Below are positions 49,541 through 62,024 of a stretch of 64,000 bases of DNA, piece after piece. Position 1 is the first letter of the stretch. Every line of letters starts with the position of its first letter. The notes beneath the pieces are model-generated. The model worked only from the letters and a program-made list of their open reading frames with translations, made no database searches and had not been told where the DNA came from. The position numbers and the translations under genes were made by a program. The DNA comes from Prostheceraeus crozeri (taxonomy: Eukaryota; Platyhelminthes; Polycladida; Euryleptidae), in assembly GCA_907163375.1 (NCBI GenBank), contig CAJQUW010015589.1:62001-126000 (forward strand), read 5' to 3'.

Positions 49541-52080
49541 AAGAAGATAGCAGGCGCACGAAAATTGGTTCAACTGATGATTTCACAGCTTTGTTAATTT
49601 TTCATGGAGAATGCACATAATGCCCCGTACTAAGAGAAGGAAGGTTGTTGTTCTTCTCCTGTATCCACAAGAAAGTGCCCCTGTGAATGATAAGCAAATT
49701 TTAAAATAAGATCGATTTAGATAAAATGATGAATGCTGATGTGCTAGATCTTTGTGCGGAGACGCAGCAAAAGGTGAAATTCACCACAACACAGGACATT
49801 CTCTAACACCTCAATGTTAGTAAAAATACCGTAAGTACATAAATAGGTAAATAGTGTAGATTTCTACACAGCAATTTTGTGACTGATAAATAAGAGCACA
49901 AAACACGACGGAAACATGGGACACAGTCTTGTTGACACAGTTTGGTGCACAGGATTGACAGACAGGCGTCGAGAACATAAACGCGATGGAGTGTTTGTTC
50001 ACAAGAGAAAACTCAACTTTGAAACTGGAAAATTTAGCTAAGTAAATTCAATGGTTGAAGTGAAACATGTCGTGTCTAGTGTAAAGAAATCATACTCATG
50101 AATGATGAGCTTTGTACTTTAGCGTTTCAATACAAAACATGAATTCCGATATGAAGACATCATATCCACAAATAACATGAAGAAAACTGCCTGGATCACT
50201 TGTCCAATGAATACTAGTAAATTTGTTGGTCTTCACTAAAATTGAAACATTTTATGAAAGAAATCCGGCATACGTGTCTCTCCCCATTCATAACTTGAAA
50301 TATCAAAATATCATTGAACTTAGTCATCAGGAAAAAACGACCCTCTTTACAATTCCAAGCCGCATCGATTATTGACCGAGATTTGAATTATTGCCAAAGC
50401 CGCCATTTTATGCATAAGGCTGCGTTTACACGTGAAACTTTATTGCTGACACTTTTTTATCCTTGATGAGTCAGACAAGAATGGACAAGCAATGGATGCC
50501 ATGTCATGCCTTCAATAATCGGGCTTCGTGTGTCACCAGACATTAGCAATTTAGTGAATGGCGATGAAGAGAAAGCATTGATCTCATCAGCTGATTACCC
50601 TCTGAGTGTCAGTAAAAAGTGTCATCTAAAATTGCTCCGTGTTCAACTTTTTTATATCTTTGTTTAGTCCAGAAAACAAAAAAATGAAATGTTCTGTTTT
50701 CCAAAACGCCATTTCCTCTCTATTATACTCAGTTAGTTACATGGTTTTCGCGCTTTTCAGCAATGCCATTCTAGAGCCAACGAGGGAATTTTTGATAATA
50801 TTCCAGGACTTAAAAGTTACTAGAATTGCACTAATTCTAAGAGACAGCTGTATGATTAACTATACTATGACAAATTCTTATACCACACGCATGGATTCGT
50901 TTTCTGAGCATTCCGGCTTCTGTCAAGGCTAGAGACCAGCATCTATGCAGCTCCTCCTGGTGCATAACGAAACTTCATAAAATCATACTTGTACTTAAGT
51001 CTTGACATTTACCTGATCCTTCCCTTTAAATTATGAAGACAAAATCCATAACTGTTTCAAACGCGATAAATACCTAATGAGCAGCAGCAGCGATTGCGGA
51101 AGGCAGAGCACCTTGTCTCCGTTTGTAATCCTATATACCGTGGGCGTAGGTTTCTCGTAGAAAATGATTAATAATTAATTATGAGTTAACACCACTTCAT
51201 ATGTAAATACATATTCCTCTTATCGGCAAATGGAAGACCGCCATGTCTGGAGGCATAATAGGATAGTCCGAAAGAGGATGAATTTTCCAAATATCCTAAT
51301 GATTTATCGTGCATACCAATTCTCATAGAAGATACGCTCATTAGTTCGGACTCTAAGATAAATTGCATGATGCAAAGTACAAATAATGTCTAATATCAAA
51401 AATTTGATGTGGCAATATGCACTTAACAGAGATCTACTTCCATTTAGGAGGCAGAAGAATGAGTTCTTCTTTGCGCTTCAAAAACGTCAACATTGGTAAA
51501 AATGTTTTGCACTATTTTGATTTTAACTGTTAAAAGAACTTTATGCTGCAAAATCAGACAAACAAACATGTAAATGGAACTTGCTACTCTTGAGTCAATT
51601 TTCAAATCTGCCTGAAAGTGGGAGATTTGCGGAGAAAATAACAATAGAAATCACATTTTAAGCGCCGATATGCCCAAATGATTCATTTGATATTATTTCT
51701 TTCCTTTCAAACTGAGCCAAAATATTGTCTTTCCCATAACCCTATGTCAATATCAGGTTTGTCGCGATCACAAGAATCTTCAAAAAGACCGCTGATAAAC
51801 AAAAAACGTTATCAATATTGCAAGCTAGAACGCTCAGGTTGAAATCAAGTCACATTTCTTGAATTTCATAAATAAATGACCATGTTGTGGCGACGGAAAT
51901 TCATTGGAATTCTTATTCGAAAACTAAGCAGCAGAGAAGTGCACACTGAAACATAAGTAAAAATGACGATTTATGCAAAATCAGACAAGAATTTTATGAC
52001 ACGTGGCATTTTTAATCAAAGATCTGATATTATCAGAATCGAACTGAAACTTATCCTGAAAATAACATATATTCACTGAC
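49541..52080. other. Spacer
   Basis: No gene supported; AT-rich. Confidence 0.4.
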
Positions 52081-52081
52081 T

Positions 52082-52150
52082 CAGGGGTTCCCTACCTGGG
52101 GTACGCGAAGGAATTTTGAGGGGTACACAGAATATGGGAGATTTATTATA
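52082..52150. mobile_element. hAT-type transposon end
   Basis: CAGGGGTTCCCTACCTGGGG followed by TACGCGAAGG and GGGGTACACAG resembles the ends of hAT elements of the CAGGGGTTCNCAACCTGGGG type. The opposite end was not found within 400 bp. Confidence 0.5.
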
Positions 52151-52498
52151 ATTCAATTTTACTTTGATTACTTTGCCGTTAATGGGTCAGTTGAACTGTT
52201 AAACTTTGTGCGAATTCCGCATTGGATTGTCATCATCTGGCCTTGAAGCAACCGCTGCTAATTAGCGATCAACTCGACCCCAACCACATACTTATATGAA
52301 TGCGGATTCTCCACCATAGTAATAACTGAAAGCAAACAAAGAGTCCGTTTGATGTTGGAGCATGACTTTCGCTGCGCTTGTGTTGTTACACAAGCGCGCA
52401 TCAGTTACGCCTCGGCAAATTTTTGTGTAATAAAATTACGAATTTCGTATATTTCTACCCGTAATTAAATGCTAATATGATTGAATTCTTGCTATTTT

Positions 52499-53925
52499 TA
52501 TATGTACAGTGCGCGACAATATGTTGGAATATCTATGCTGAAATTAATCATCTGACATCGTACTTGTTTTCAAATTTCAAATTCAACTCCTATCGTTTCC
52601 GTGAGATCATGCGTGCATTGATAGAGCTTTAAAAGTGAATGCACAGCTATTTTTTATCACTATTTGCGTATGTTGATTATCATGAGCTCTGACGAAACGA
52701 AACGAGATTGAAAATTGTAACCCTTTACCAGAACACCTCGAAGACACAGGTTCAGATTGCATCTGATCCCAAAGTTGCTCAATCAATGGCTAGATAGGTT
52801 AAGATATAATGATTTAATGCGTATTAGCGTTATTAGATTTTTCATTCTTTTCATCTCTTTTCAGGTGATAAAGCAGTTCAAAGACCCTGGACACCATCAT
52901 ACCGACTACAGCAAATGTGGTAGACCGGAGGCATTCGACAACCGAGATCTTCGACATATGCAACAACTGGTGTTCAAACAGCCAAGAGCTACCGCTAATA
53001 CCATCAAAGAATAAATGGGAGCTACTGTGTCTCAGCGGACCGTCCAAGGAGGTCTGAATCGAGCAGGCGTTTCTTGTATCAAGCCTCACAAACGCCCTCT
53101 TCAGACCCCTGTTCATGTTACAAAGAGGCTTTCTTGGTCCAGACAGCGCATGAATGGACTGTGGAGGAATGGTCCAAAGTCATTTTCAGCGAAGAAACCA
53201 AAATAGAAGTACGCGACAATTGCCCAAAGTTTGTACGAGTAGTGGACGGTCATCCACTAACAAAGCAGCATTGTGAGAACACTGTCAAACATCCGGTTAG
53301 TGTCATCATATGGGCCTGCTTTTCAATTCACGGCGCTGGTCGAGCATTTGTTATCGAGGAAGCGCTCAACAGTGAGAAATATATCACTGAAATATTAACC
53401 AGGCGTGTCATTCCACAAAGAAGACTGGTATCCGTCAAATGAAGCAATTTTCCAACAAGATAACGCACCTTGCCATGTCATTTGGCGAACAATGGATTTC
53501 TTTGAAAATTTCGAAATTCGGATGCTTCCATGGCCCTCAGCTTCTCCAGACATGAACCCAATTGAGAATTTATGGGCCATCATCAAAGTAAACATTCGCG
53601 CAAGAGATGCTTCACGAAACAGGCAATCATATCATCTTTCATTGATATTTGGCATCGTGACAGAGATGTTCAGGAAATGTGTCAAAAACTTGTATTTTCT
53701 ATGCCCCGTGTAGTCACTGCGTTGTCGGACGCAAAGGGTCATCACACAAAATACTGAAGTTTTGTATGAAAATACATGTTTGTATGGAAATATGTTGTTG
53801 TTTTGATGTATAAATTCGATCTCATGGGATAATAATTATAATAATTTTTGAAAATAAAATTTTAAGTTATATTTTTCACTCATAATCTACACTATTCCAA
53901 TATTTTGTCGAGCACTGTATATGTA
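52499..53925 (+). mobile_element. Complete but decayed Tc1-like element with 8-bp flanking repeat
   Basis: Inverted ends CAGTGCGCGACAATATGTTG (from 52507) and CAGTGCTCGACAAAATATTG (inverse, ending 53917). TATATGTA occurs at 52499-52506 and 53918-53925. TA is the expected target duplication; the extra six bases mean the insertion site was itself a short repeat or the duplication is longer. Confidence 0.85.
52682..53756 (+). pseudogene. Tc1-like (DD34E) transposase, multiply frameshifted
   Basis: From ATG at 52682 (MSSDETKRD) through FKDPGHHHTDYSKCGRPEAF (GRP hook), VSQRTVQGGLNRAGVSCI, VIFSEETKIEV (first catalytic Asp replaced by Glu), AIFQQDNAPCH (second Asp), SPDMNPIENLW (Glu) to KGHHTKY and stop. 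It is split over at least four frames. A GTTAAG...TTTTCAG segment (52798-52864) sits where reading resumes, like a remnant intron of about 67 bp. Confidence 0.85.
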
Positions 53926-54232
53926 AGGGCACGCGCAATAATGAAAAATCCTATGATTTTCTATTTTGTGGGTACGCAACTTAAAGCGGTTGTAAACCTC
54001 TTCCTTCAGTCTAGCCTCAGACGGCTGCTTAACCAAGCAATAAATAGTCTCTTAATCTTCCAATTTCCCAACATTATTACGAATTTTGCCATTTCTCTCG
54101 ATGTCATGCTTGGATATGACAAGTTAAGACAACAATGAAACCTTGATGAACTCCTTCAAGTGACTAAAGGATGCAGTGCGGAGTAATGGAGATAAAAAAC
54201 AAGGGACAAGGCATCCCAATGATCTTTTAGAT
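53926..54232. other. Spacer
   Basis: Nothing recognised. Confidence 0.35.
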
Positions 54233-54305
54233 CAGTGGTTCCTAACCTGGGTTCGATAGAACCCCAGGGGTTCCGGTGGGTCAATTTCATGGGTTCGGAG
54301 GTTTA
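54233..54305. mobile_element. hAT-type transposon end
   Basis: CAGTGGTTCCTAACCTGGGT followed by TCGATAGAACCCCAGGGGTTC is a characteristic hAT non-autonomous end. No matching inverted end was seen downstream, so it is truncated, probably where the RTE-like tail begins. Confidence 0.6.
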
Positions 54306-54870
54306 GTTCTGTTTGATGCTGGCGGGGAAGCAGCTGTCAGAGGGAGGATCCGGAGCGGTTGGTACCGGTTTCGTGAAATGGCTCCCTTTTTGACATCTAC
54401 AGCAGCTGCACTTTCAATGAAGGCAGTCATCTATAAGTTATGTGTACGCACCAGCATGTTGTACAGCAGCGAGACTTGGACCATGTCATCAGAGTATTTT
54501 AGGCGTCTTGATGTGAATGAAATGCGGATGGTCCGTGTGAAGAATCACATCTCTCGACCGCATTTCCAATGAAGAGCTCAGAAGAAGAATGTGCCTGGAG
54601 CCTATCGGTGACTCTATTAAGGAGACGACGCCTAAGATGGTGTGGTCATGTGGAGAGGAAAGACAATTGCCAGTGGGTGAAGCGCGTGCGGAAATTACAA
54701 GTGGATGGTCGCCGACCTGTTGGACGTCCAAGGAAATCATGAAGCGATAACATCAAAGAGGACCTTCGATAGCTCGAGCTCCGTGTGGAATATGCTAGAG
54801 ACCGAGCGAAGTGGAGAACTGCCACACAAGCAAACCGTCGTACCTAACATGGATGAAACAATAAGTAATA
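54290..54870 (+). pseudogene. RTE-like LINE ORF C-terminal fragment
   Basis: AAVRGRIRSGWYRFREMAPF, KAVIYKLCVRTSMLYSSETW and YFRRLDVNEMRMVR (RTE-type C-terminal region), then in other frames NEELRRRMCLEPIGDSIKE, RRLRWCGHVERKDNCQWV and GRRPVGRPRKS. Three or more frameshifts; the AGTAATAAGTAAGTAAG-type run near 54865 may be its tail. Non-functional. Confidence 0.7.
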
Positions 54871-55027
54871 AGTAAGTAAGTTTCACCCCATAAAAATATA
54901 AATAAATAGTTAGGAGCGACATGCTACCCAAGCGTCGTTTCCAGTCCTTATATCCAGGGTTGGTAAAGAAAGTGGCACTTGAGAATTATGGAATCTGGTT
55001 GCAATATTTCTTCCCAAAAATTATGTC

Positions 55028-55650
55028 TTGTTTCCCATACTCGGTACTATCTCTGAATTTTTCAGTGAAATAGTCCCTCATTCTTGTCTCATACAAGAGT
55101 TAAAACTGTGTGAAGAAACATCAATTGGCAGCTTCAATCCGATAAGCAATATCAGCGTTCTTCTGATAAGCGAAAATTCTGAGTTCATTCTCATTTTGGG
55201 GTACATGGCTGATATCTTCGATGCTCTCAATTGCCTCAATCAACAGATGCAGGGCGATGGAGTCAACATCATCGAAGCAGAAGAAAATCTGCGGATTTTT
55301 CAAAAAAAGCTACCGTTATGGAAACGACGAACAGGGAATGATAACTTTGCAAACTTTCCCCCTGCTATATAACTGTGTGAGTAAGATCGAAGACGTGTGC
55401 GGTTTCACAGACATTTCTGTAGCCACGGTACTGAAGCAAGCAATTGCCATGCACCTAGATGAGCTCGCTAAGTCTCCCGAAGGATACTTCCCCACTAGAA
55501 AGTCATATCCAGGAAGTCTTAGCACTCAGATCCGTTTCGCACGAAGCACCAAAGACGAATGTCACGAAAGAGATGATAGCCAGTCAATCATGTCAGCGTC
55601 AACTCTTTCCTCACATCCATTCTCAGAACTTGGGATACTTCGTCACTAAT
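55028..55650 (+). pseudogene. hAT-family (ZBED5/Charlie-like) transposase fragment
   Basis: ILGYMADIFDALNCLNQQMQ, then GDGVNIIEAEENLRIFQKKL and PLWKRRTGNDNFANFPP match the YLADIF-LN-LN-LQG...I...F-KKL-LW block in hAT transposases domesticated as ZBED5/FAM200-type proteins. After a frameshift near 55370 it continues VLKQAIAMHLDELAKSPEGYF, the next helix. N- and C-terminal catalytic blocks are absent. Relic of a transposase rather than a host gene, judging by the frameshift. Confidence 0.65.
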
Positions 55651-56392
55651 GTGAATGAGGCAAAAATTTCTATGTATATACTATGAACACTACCACTACA
55701 CTAGGATATCCTAGTATATATGAGGATTCTACTGATGCGGACGGCTCACAAAATGACGCTGTCAGAAATATTTCCCTCCCAAGCATGTAGGCCCAAGTTA
55801 GCATGCAATTAGTGGTTTGTCGCATTTCGAGAGCTGAGCTGAAATGATGGATATTCATTTTACTTAGTGACTCCGATCTTGCTTACCGAAAACGAAAACG
55901 CCAGAAAGTTTTCGTTATCGCTTTCGCTTTTGTTTCCGTAAGCAAAAACTAAAGATGCGTAAAGCGAATAAGTTTTCGTTTTCATCACAGAAACAACACT
56001 GCTGATGAGATGAGGATTCGAACAGTTTCTTTGTTCCCCTGTAAGTAAATCATGAAAGATCGTGTAAGTGGTGTAATTGACACGAACTCTTCGATCATCG
56101 CGTGTCGCACCGGCAAAGCAGCGACAGTCAAGAAGCGGTGTCCCGGAATGCCAAATATGAAAACAGCTCACCACAAATGAACGATCCTGAATATGCCAGA
56201 GTGAACACAGAGGAACTCAAAGAGGCACAATCAAGAGATGGGACATTGAGACGATGAAAAGCGTCTATCGAAGTCAAGCAATTATGAGCGATTTGTTCAT
56301 GAACTCAAGGCGAAGAGAGCCATGTCTAAAGTTGGCTGGAACACGCAACATCTCCATTTTACGTTAACAAATGAGCAAAAATGATAACTTGC
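55651..56392. other. Spacer
   Basis: No gene; a short region at 55880-56000 has repeated CGAAAACG/CGTTTTCG words. Confidence 0.35.
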
Positions 56393-56613
56393 CTGATCGT
56401 CTGCAAAATATTTCGTGTCGTTCTTTCGACATGTTCGACTCTTTCGGAAACTTCCTTCAGATGCCTTTTCCACGAATATCGGATCTGCTTGCCCTCTTCT
56501 CCAAAGGCACTCCCTCGAATTTCTAAGGTCGCTGTCTCTTTCAACACAACTTTGAGTGGTCGAGATTTGTGCAAGATGCCGTTCTTTCGCCCTGAGATGC
56601 GGGCCCGACGCAT
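56393..56613 (-). CDS. Candidate upstream coding exon, possibly 5' part of the TTLL4-like gene
   Basis: Open frame of about 74 codons starting at an ATG (56613), rich in Arg, Lys and Glu (for example KRHLKEVSERVEHVERTTRN, possibly helical). It ends at CAG followed by GCAAGT, a typical GC-AG type donor. The exon leaves two bases (AG), exactly what the exon beginning at 48998 needs: AG plus T gives Ser. An in-frame stop lies just upstream of the ATG, so this would be a first coding exon. No homology is recognised, and a phase match alone has a one-in-three chance. It could equally belong to another gene or be noise. Confidence 0.3.
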
Positions 56614-59600
56614 GACAGAGCATCAGCAAATAGCTTGCGGAGGCTGTGGAAGGCGTTCTCTTCACTCTGGCGTTGCTTAGTGGCATTTCCGGCATTCATA
56701 CTGATGCCAATAAGGTGGAGAAGACGAGAAGGTTGGACATACGGGCAGATAAGAGTCAGACACAATATCAAGACGGATGCAGTTGAAAACAATGCGCGTG
56801 AGATCATCTCGCGACTAAATAGCTAAGAATTAAGTTGACAAACCAGTCACAAGTGAGTCGTGTGAAGTATTAGGTAGAATGAATGTAAAACAAGCTAATA
56901 GACTATGAGACACGTCTATTTTCAAGATCCAATTATCCAAAAAAGAAATTTCACATGATCATTATGGTAAGCGCCGTCACCATCATAATAAAAGTAAAAT
57001 AACTTCAATTCGCATACATGGACATAAATTCATCATTTCCAAAAAGAGTTGCACTTACGATATCATATTGCCATATCCCTGTTGCATGATACGTAGCAAT
57101 GTCAATCTGATCAACATCATCTACTCGGCGCCATGTAGAGGTCCTTCGTCAGCTGTCACTTTCAATTATTACGACAGCTAAGACTAAATAACAAACTGAA
57201 ATGATTCTCTCCGCTGACAGAGAAGCGTTATATTCGGCTCTCAGTGCATGACAATGTACGCGATTATGCTATATGTGATATGAACACTGATTTGAGAGAG
57301 ATAATCATGACAAAGGAAATATTTTCACATATATTTTGATTTCTTTACTTTTGCTGATAATATGTATTATCTCTAATTCATTGCAGTTATACAAATCAGC
57401 CCATTTACAACTGATATCTAACTGCAATTCACCAATTCTAGAAGAACAAAAAGTGCATAAAGTTATACGCAATAGAATAAAAGTCATCGCGATTTAGCAA
57501 CTTTAAAAGTCTCAAATTTATCATTATGTTCTAAGTGACAGAGTGACTTTGATTTACAGGTGGGAATGTCCAGCATTATAATAACTAAGCGATAGAAATG
57601 CAACATTAGCTGTGCTTATCAAAATCATCCTGAGTTGTCAACTCTTCAACCAGAAGACGTCTTAAGCTGGGGCCGTTAAATCTAAAAAAAAGCTTGTTCA
57701 AATTAAATAAGATCAAATTGTGCGCATATTGGCAATGAATTGGAGCCTGTTCGTCCGAACATTTGAAATATGATCGTATATGCTGACATGTATAAAAGAA
57801 AATTCATACATGAAACTTTATCTCCGCTGACGGGAGATCCAGCCTCAACGCAAGAAAGAAGACTTGTGGAAAATGTATGACTTTTGAATGATGTTTTAAA
57901 CATATTTCTAATTTTTATAATTATTTGTCATATTTTTTGGTCGTCCCAACAATCATATCAAAAAGTGGCTTGTAATCAACGGAGCTGAGACAATTCCAAC
58001 GGTCTAAGACGAAAAATCATTGGACTATCAATCCCTTGGTTGGAAAAACAATAAGACTGTACTGAACAAAAAAGCTACTGAACTTCGTAACTGACGCAAC
58101 TTTCCAATGCAGTTGAGCAAGCTACGCAGAGATTGTCGTTTCAGATACGAATAACACTTCATGTATCTTACTAAAATCGTGCAATATATTTATACACATA
58201 TCGAAATTAAGAAAAGATCCACTAAATCACGAGAAAAACCAATGGCATCAATCAGATCTTGATCCATCAATCTTTTCTTCATTGCACAAAATGAAACTTT
58301 CTACTTTTTGAAAGTGACGGCACATGACATCTGGACATGATTTGGATGACGTCTAACTTTTATATATCAGTTCCGTTGTTATTCCGAAATCCGTTATCCG
58401 AAATCCATAAAAACATATTCTTAACGATGAAATAATGCCACAAGAATTGCTATCGTGAAACTTTAAAATGGTTTACAGGTCATTTTGAATATTTAACTTA
58501 TAAGCTAATGTTCTTAACAAAATGCTTCAAATTTCAAAATAACCAACAGGCTTCTGATATACATGTACAACAATGAACAATTCTTATCTCGATGGAAGCA
58601 TAGTAGGAACATCTTTAGTTTTATTACACAATCTTAAATATATTCAAGTATTTTCGTGGAATGGCCCATATTCAATTTCAAAGCATCGCTTATTCCCATG
58701 TGAAACTATCACATTTCGAAAAGAAGTATTGAAACGCATTCAACGACAAACGTCGAATGTCTCACTGCACCCATTATCACCTGATTTATGTTTCGTCTCT
58801 CAGGAATTAATTAATGACTCCGGTCAGTCGACAGGTTGTTAAATATTTTGCTGCCTGTCGCTTCACTTCAAACAAATTTTCAGATGTAGAAATGATGTAG
58901 CTCATGAAATGCATTCAGGTTGTCAAGCCGAGGATTTCTTTCTTTGCGCTAATTCTTCATCCAATTCACGACGCATCCGGCCTTTCTAGAGCTCTCCTAA
59001 TGACGATGAACTTGGACGTCCCGAGAGGCCTTCTAATTTGACGTTCAGAAAGTAGCCACTGTTGAGGAAGGCAGTGAAGACGGGAGGAATCGGTGGAGTG
59101 ATGAGCAGAGGAAATGGTGTTGAGAATTGTCAATATGTGAAAATAATGGCAAGGTCCATTCATCGGTAAGACCCAGCAGAATTATCCATATTACTTCCCA
59201 AGTAATGGAATCCGATTTCGTCAATGATGGAATAAAGGCAGTTTCCGAGTGAGAAGATTTTGCTTGCTTCAACTTCTCCTTTTTTCTTATATCTAAATGA
59301 AAAGTGTGAATCTGTAACGACACTGCCGTCTTGGCGTATTTTCATCAAAAGGATTTTGTGATGAGTTCGCGATAATACTTGTTAGGAAGCACTTCATGAC
59401 AATTACGCTTTTGCGAAATATGGAAGTATCAGCTTGGCGGTGTTGACTGCTTCTGTCTTCAGTCTTGATCAACAGATAAACAAGTCATTGAAAGATGCAA
59501 TCATCATCAATTTGGCTTTCATTTTTCACTTTATTTGCATGACAAGGCCCTTCAATCATTTTTTTGTATTTAATGTGATGAAATAAGAATGATTCTTGCA

Positions 59601-61477
59601 TGCGAAATATTGAAGATAATTCAATATTTTGAAGTTAAAATCAGCCAGAATCCATTCCTCTTTAGTCTCAACTTAGAAACTTCCTTAGAATAAAAAGTCT
59701 TTAGTCAAACAGCACCTAAAATTCCTTTTGTGTAATGTCACTGGAAGTTGGCAACTGAACTGAACCGATATCGACTCAGGCTATCAATCAATATAGAATA
59801 AACTTACTGATATCGTTTAGAATTAAAAATTTTCAGGCATAAGCGCTGGCATGTCATCTGCAGTCATCAAGGATGGCCAGATTTCGCTTTCTCATCGATG
59901 ATGTATAAATAATTATGATATGAAAGAATCACTCAGTGACTGAGACGATGATCATGCCGACGTTGTCGCACACTACCGCCCACTTGTCGCACAGTAGCGG
60001 TGTAAGTCACAGCCCAGCATGTGATAATTCACTTGCACCCACAATATGAAGTTCATGTCTAGCCCTGCTCAACTGCACAAACGGACGTCGAGAAAGTAGT
60101 GAGTGGGAAGTCGTCAGTAACACGATCATCCGGACTATATTATGCCATCAAAACAATACTTAAGCGTGCCGAGAATGTTGCTGATCCCAGTAAGGGAGCA
60201 GGCTATACTTTCGTAATCATGACATTAGCCAATTGCCTTTCTTAGCGCTGATCTAGCTATGTTCAATGACACCTTCTACATGTTCATCGGTAGATTTCTA
60301 TCGAGCGTCCACGGGAGTAGTGTTGTCAGCAAGGTTCTCTCTGGTTCGTAAGAATTTAGATTTGAATTGAAATTCTGTTCAATGTGTAACAATTGGGACG
60401 AGCTCTACAATCAGAAACAACGCATGGAGCTCCTATGAGTCGAATATATCAGTACTGAGAAGACATGATCTGAGAGGAGGACACCATCGAATATCAGACC
60501 GTACGATGATGCAATCGACGACTAACGAGCAAGGTGTGTAAGAAATGATGACGAGTAATAGCTTGACGTTAAACCATTAACTTAGAACACATGGATACAA
60601 TGAAAAACTTCGGCACGGCTGCGACTGTTGCCAATGGTGGACTGCCTGAGTGTATCAGCAGTTTGTGTCACTTAGCTAGGAGTATATATCACTGTAGCGC
60701 GAGCAGTAATTGAGTCGCTTACGAATTCAGTTATCTATGTCCACCTAAAGAGATATTGTCCACCCTCACCCCGCTCACTATAGGAAGTAAAATTGTCCTA
60801 AGAATGGTCGATTAGTGCGCTTGACGTATTAATTGGGAATCATCAAGTCAGTGGAAATAGGATGGTGTGACATTGCACACGTAGCGACGGTGATATCTTC
60901 ATCTCCGGTGCATCAACGCATTTATAACAATTACTTGACGATGTTGGTGTTGATTAAATATTTCTGCACGCAGAGGAGACGTTCTAACACTTGTACAACT
61001 GACAGTTTAGTTGAGTAATGAAAGGAAATTGTGATCATTTGTGCCTTTCGAGAACAAAAGGCAATATTTTTGAATACATAATTATTGTTTTCGCAGTTTA
61101 TCGATTTTAATAAATGAACCAGGAAGGAATATAAATTTACAAGCAAAATGAACTTCTTTCTCTGCAATGTTATGTCGTATAATTCAATTGTATTGTGTAG
61201 TACTTTTACAAATACATAAACCGCAGATGTCACGCCTCAACCTACCTGCACCTACCTGGAGGGGTATATACATAACTATATGGCAAAGGCGGTCAATCTA
61301 ATACGGGTTGCACTATTGTGACCGCACAAGTTCGATTGGTGTGTATTCCTGCATGTGCTGCCACCCTGTATTTCAAACTTTGCCTTTCACATTCTAGTTA
61401 TGCGAAGCAGCAAATGATGCACCCAAAAGGATCTGAGTCATCAACTGAGCGCCATCCGCCACTGAGATTTCGACCTA
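56614..61477. other. Long stretch without a recognised gene
   Basis: AT-rich with scattered short frames (for example 58573-58842 and the minus-strand frames at 58966-59348) that show no convincing motifs or exon borders. Confidence 0.4.
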
Positions 61478-61890
61478 TTAAGCTAAGAATCTCTCAAGAT
61501 GGTGGATCGACAACAGCTCGTTCCGCCAGGTGCCCAACACAGCTGCCACCTTTGCACTCAACTTCTTGATGGTGATCTTCACGCTTTTAACACCGGCTTT
61601 CGCAAGAAATTTCTTCAATGATAGAGAAACAACCCGCGGCATCCCACTTCAAAGGGCATGAGCTCTGACTTCCATCCTTGCTTCTGAATCCCTTCGGCAA
61701 GTTCTTCATATTTGGCAGGTTTCCTCTGATGGACATCATCAGCGTCTTCTCTTAGTGGATGGTTAATTCGCTCAGTCACTCTCTTTCTTACCGCGTCGAT
61801 CAACACCAAATCAGGCCGTTGGTCAGATAGGGATAATTCATCAGACAGCTGCCTATCCACTCCAACTTCCCACTTTCACAGAACAGATCG
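61478..61890 (-). pseudogene. LINE C-terminal fragment with restriction-like endonuclease-type end
   Basis: Minus strand LSDQRPDLVLIDAVRKRVTE, KPAKYEELAEGIQKQGWKSE and LMPFEVGCRGL, then after a one-base frameshift (about 61620) LKKFLAKAGVKSVKITIKKL, TWRNELL, to stop at 61478-61480. The RRPDLV-x-ID...KKYEEL...GW...P-EVG-RG pattern is the C-terminal domain of RLE-type LINE ORFs as I remember them (PD and E-x-G fit the endonuclease motif). RT part not recognised upstream of 62000. Confidence 0.6.
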
Positions 61891-62024
61891 AGACATGTGC
61901 CACCACCATTGATGTGGGAGTCACACAGGATGGCGGACTTCCCATCCTCGCTGCCGCCGTGAAGTCTGAAAATTCTGACTGCCTGAGCGATAAGATATCC
62001 CACGACCAGCGTGAAAATCAACAC

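Noticed and set aside
56003-56025. CTGATGAGATGAGGATTCGAAC as another hammerhead core
   Set aside because: Lacks GAAA after a stem II and has no paired arms.
58966-59348. Minus-strand frames with a YLGSNMD string recalling RTE-type LINEs
   Set aside because: Single short match, neighbouring blocks absent.
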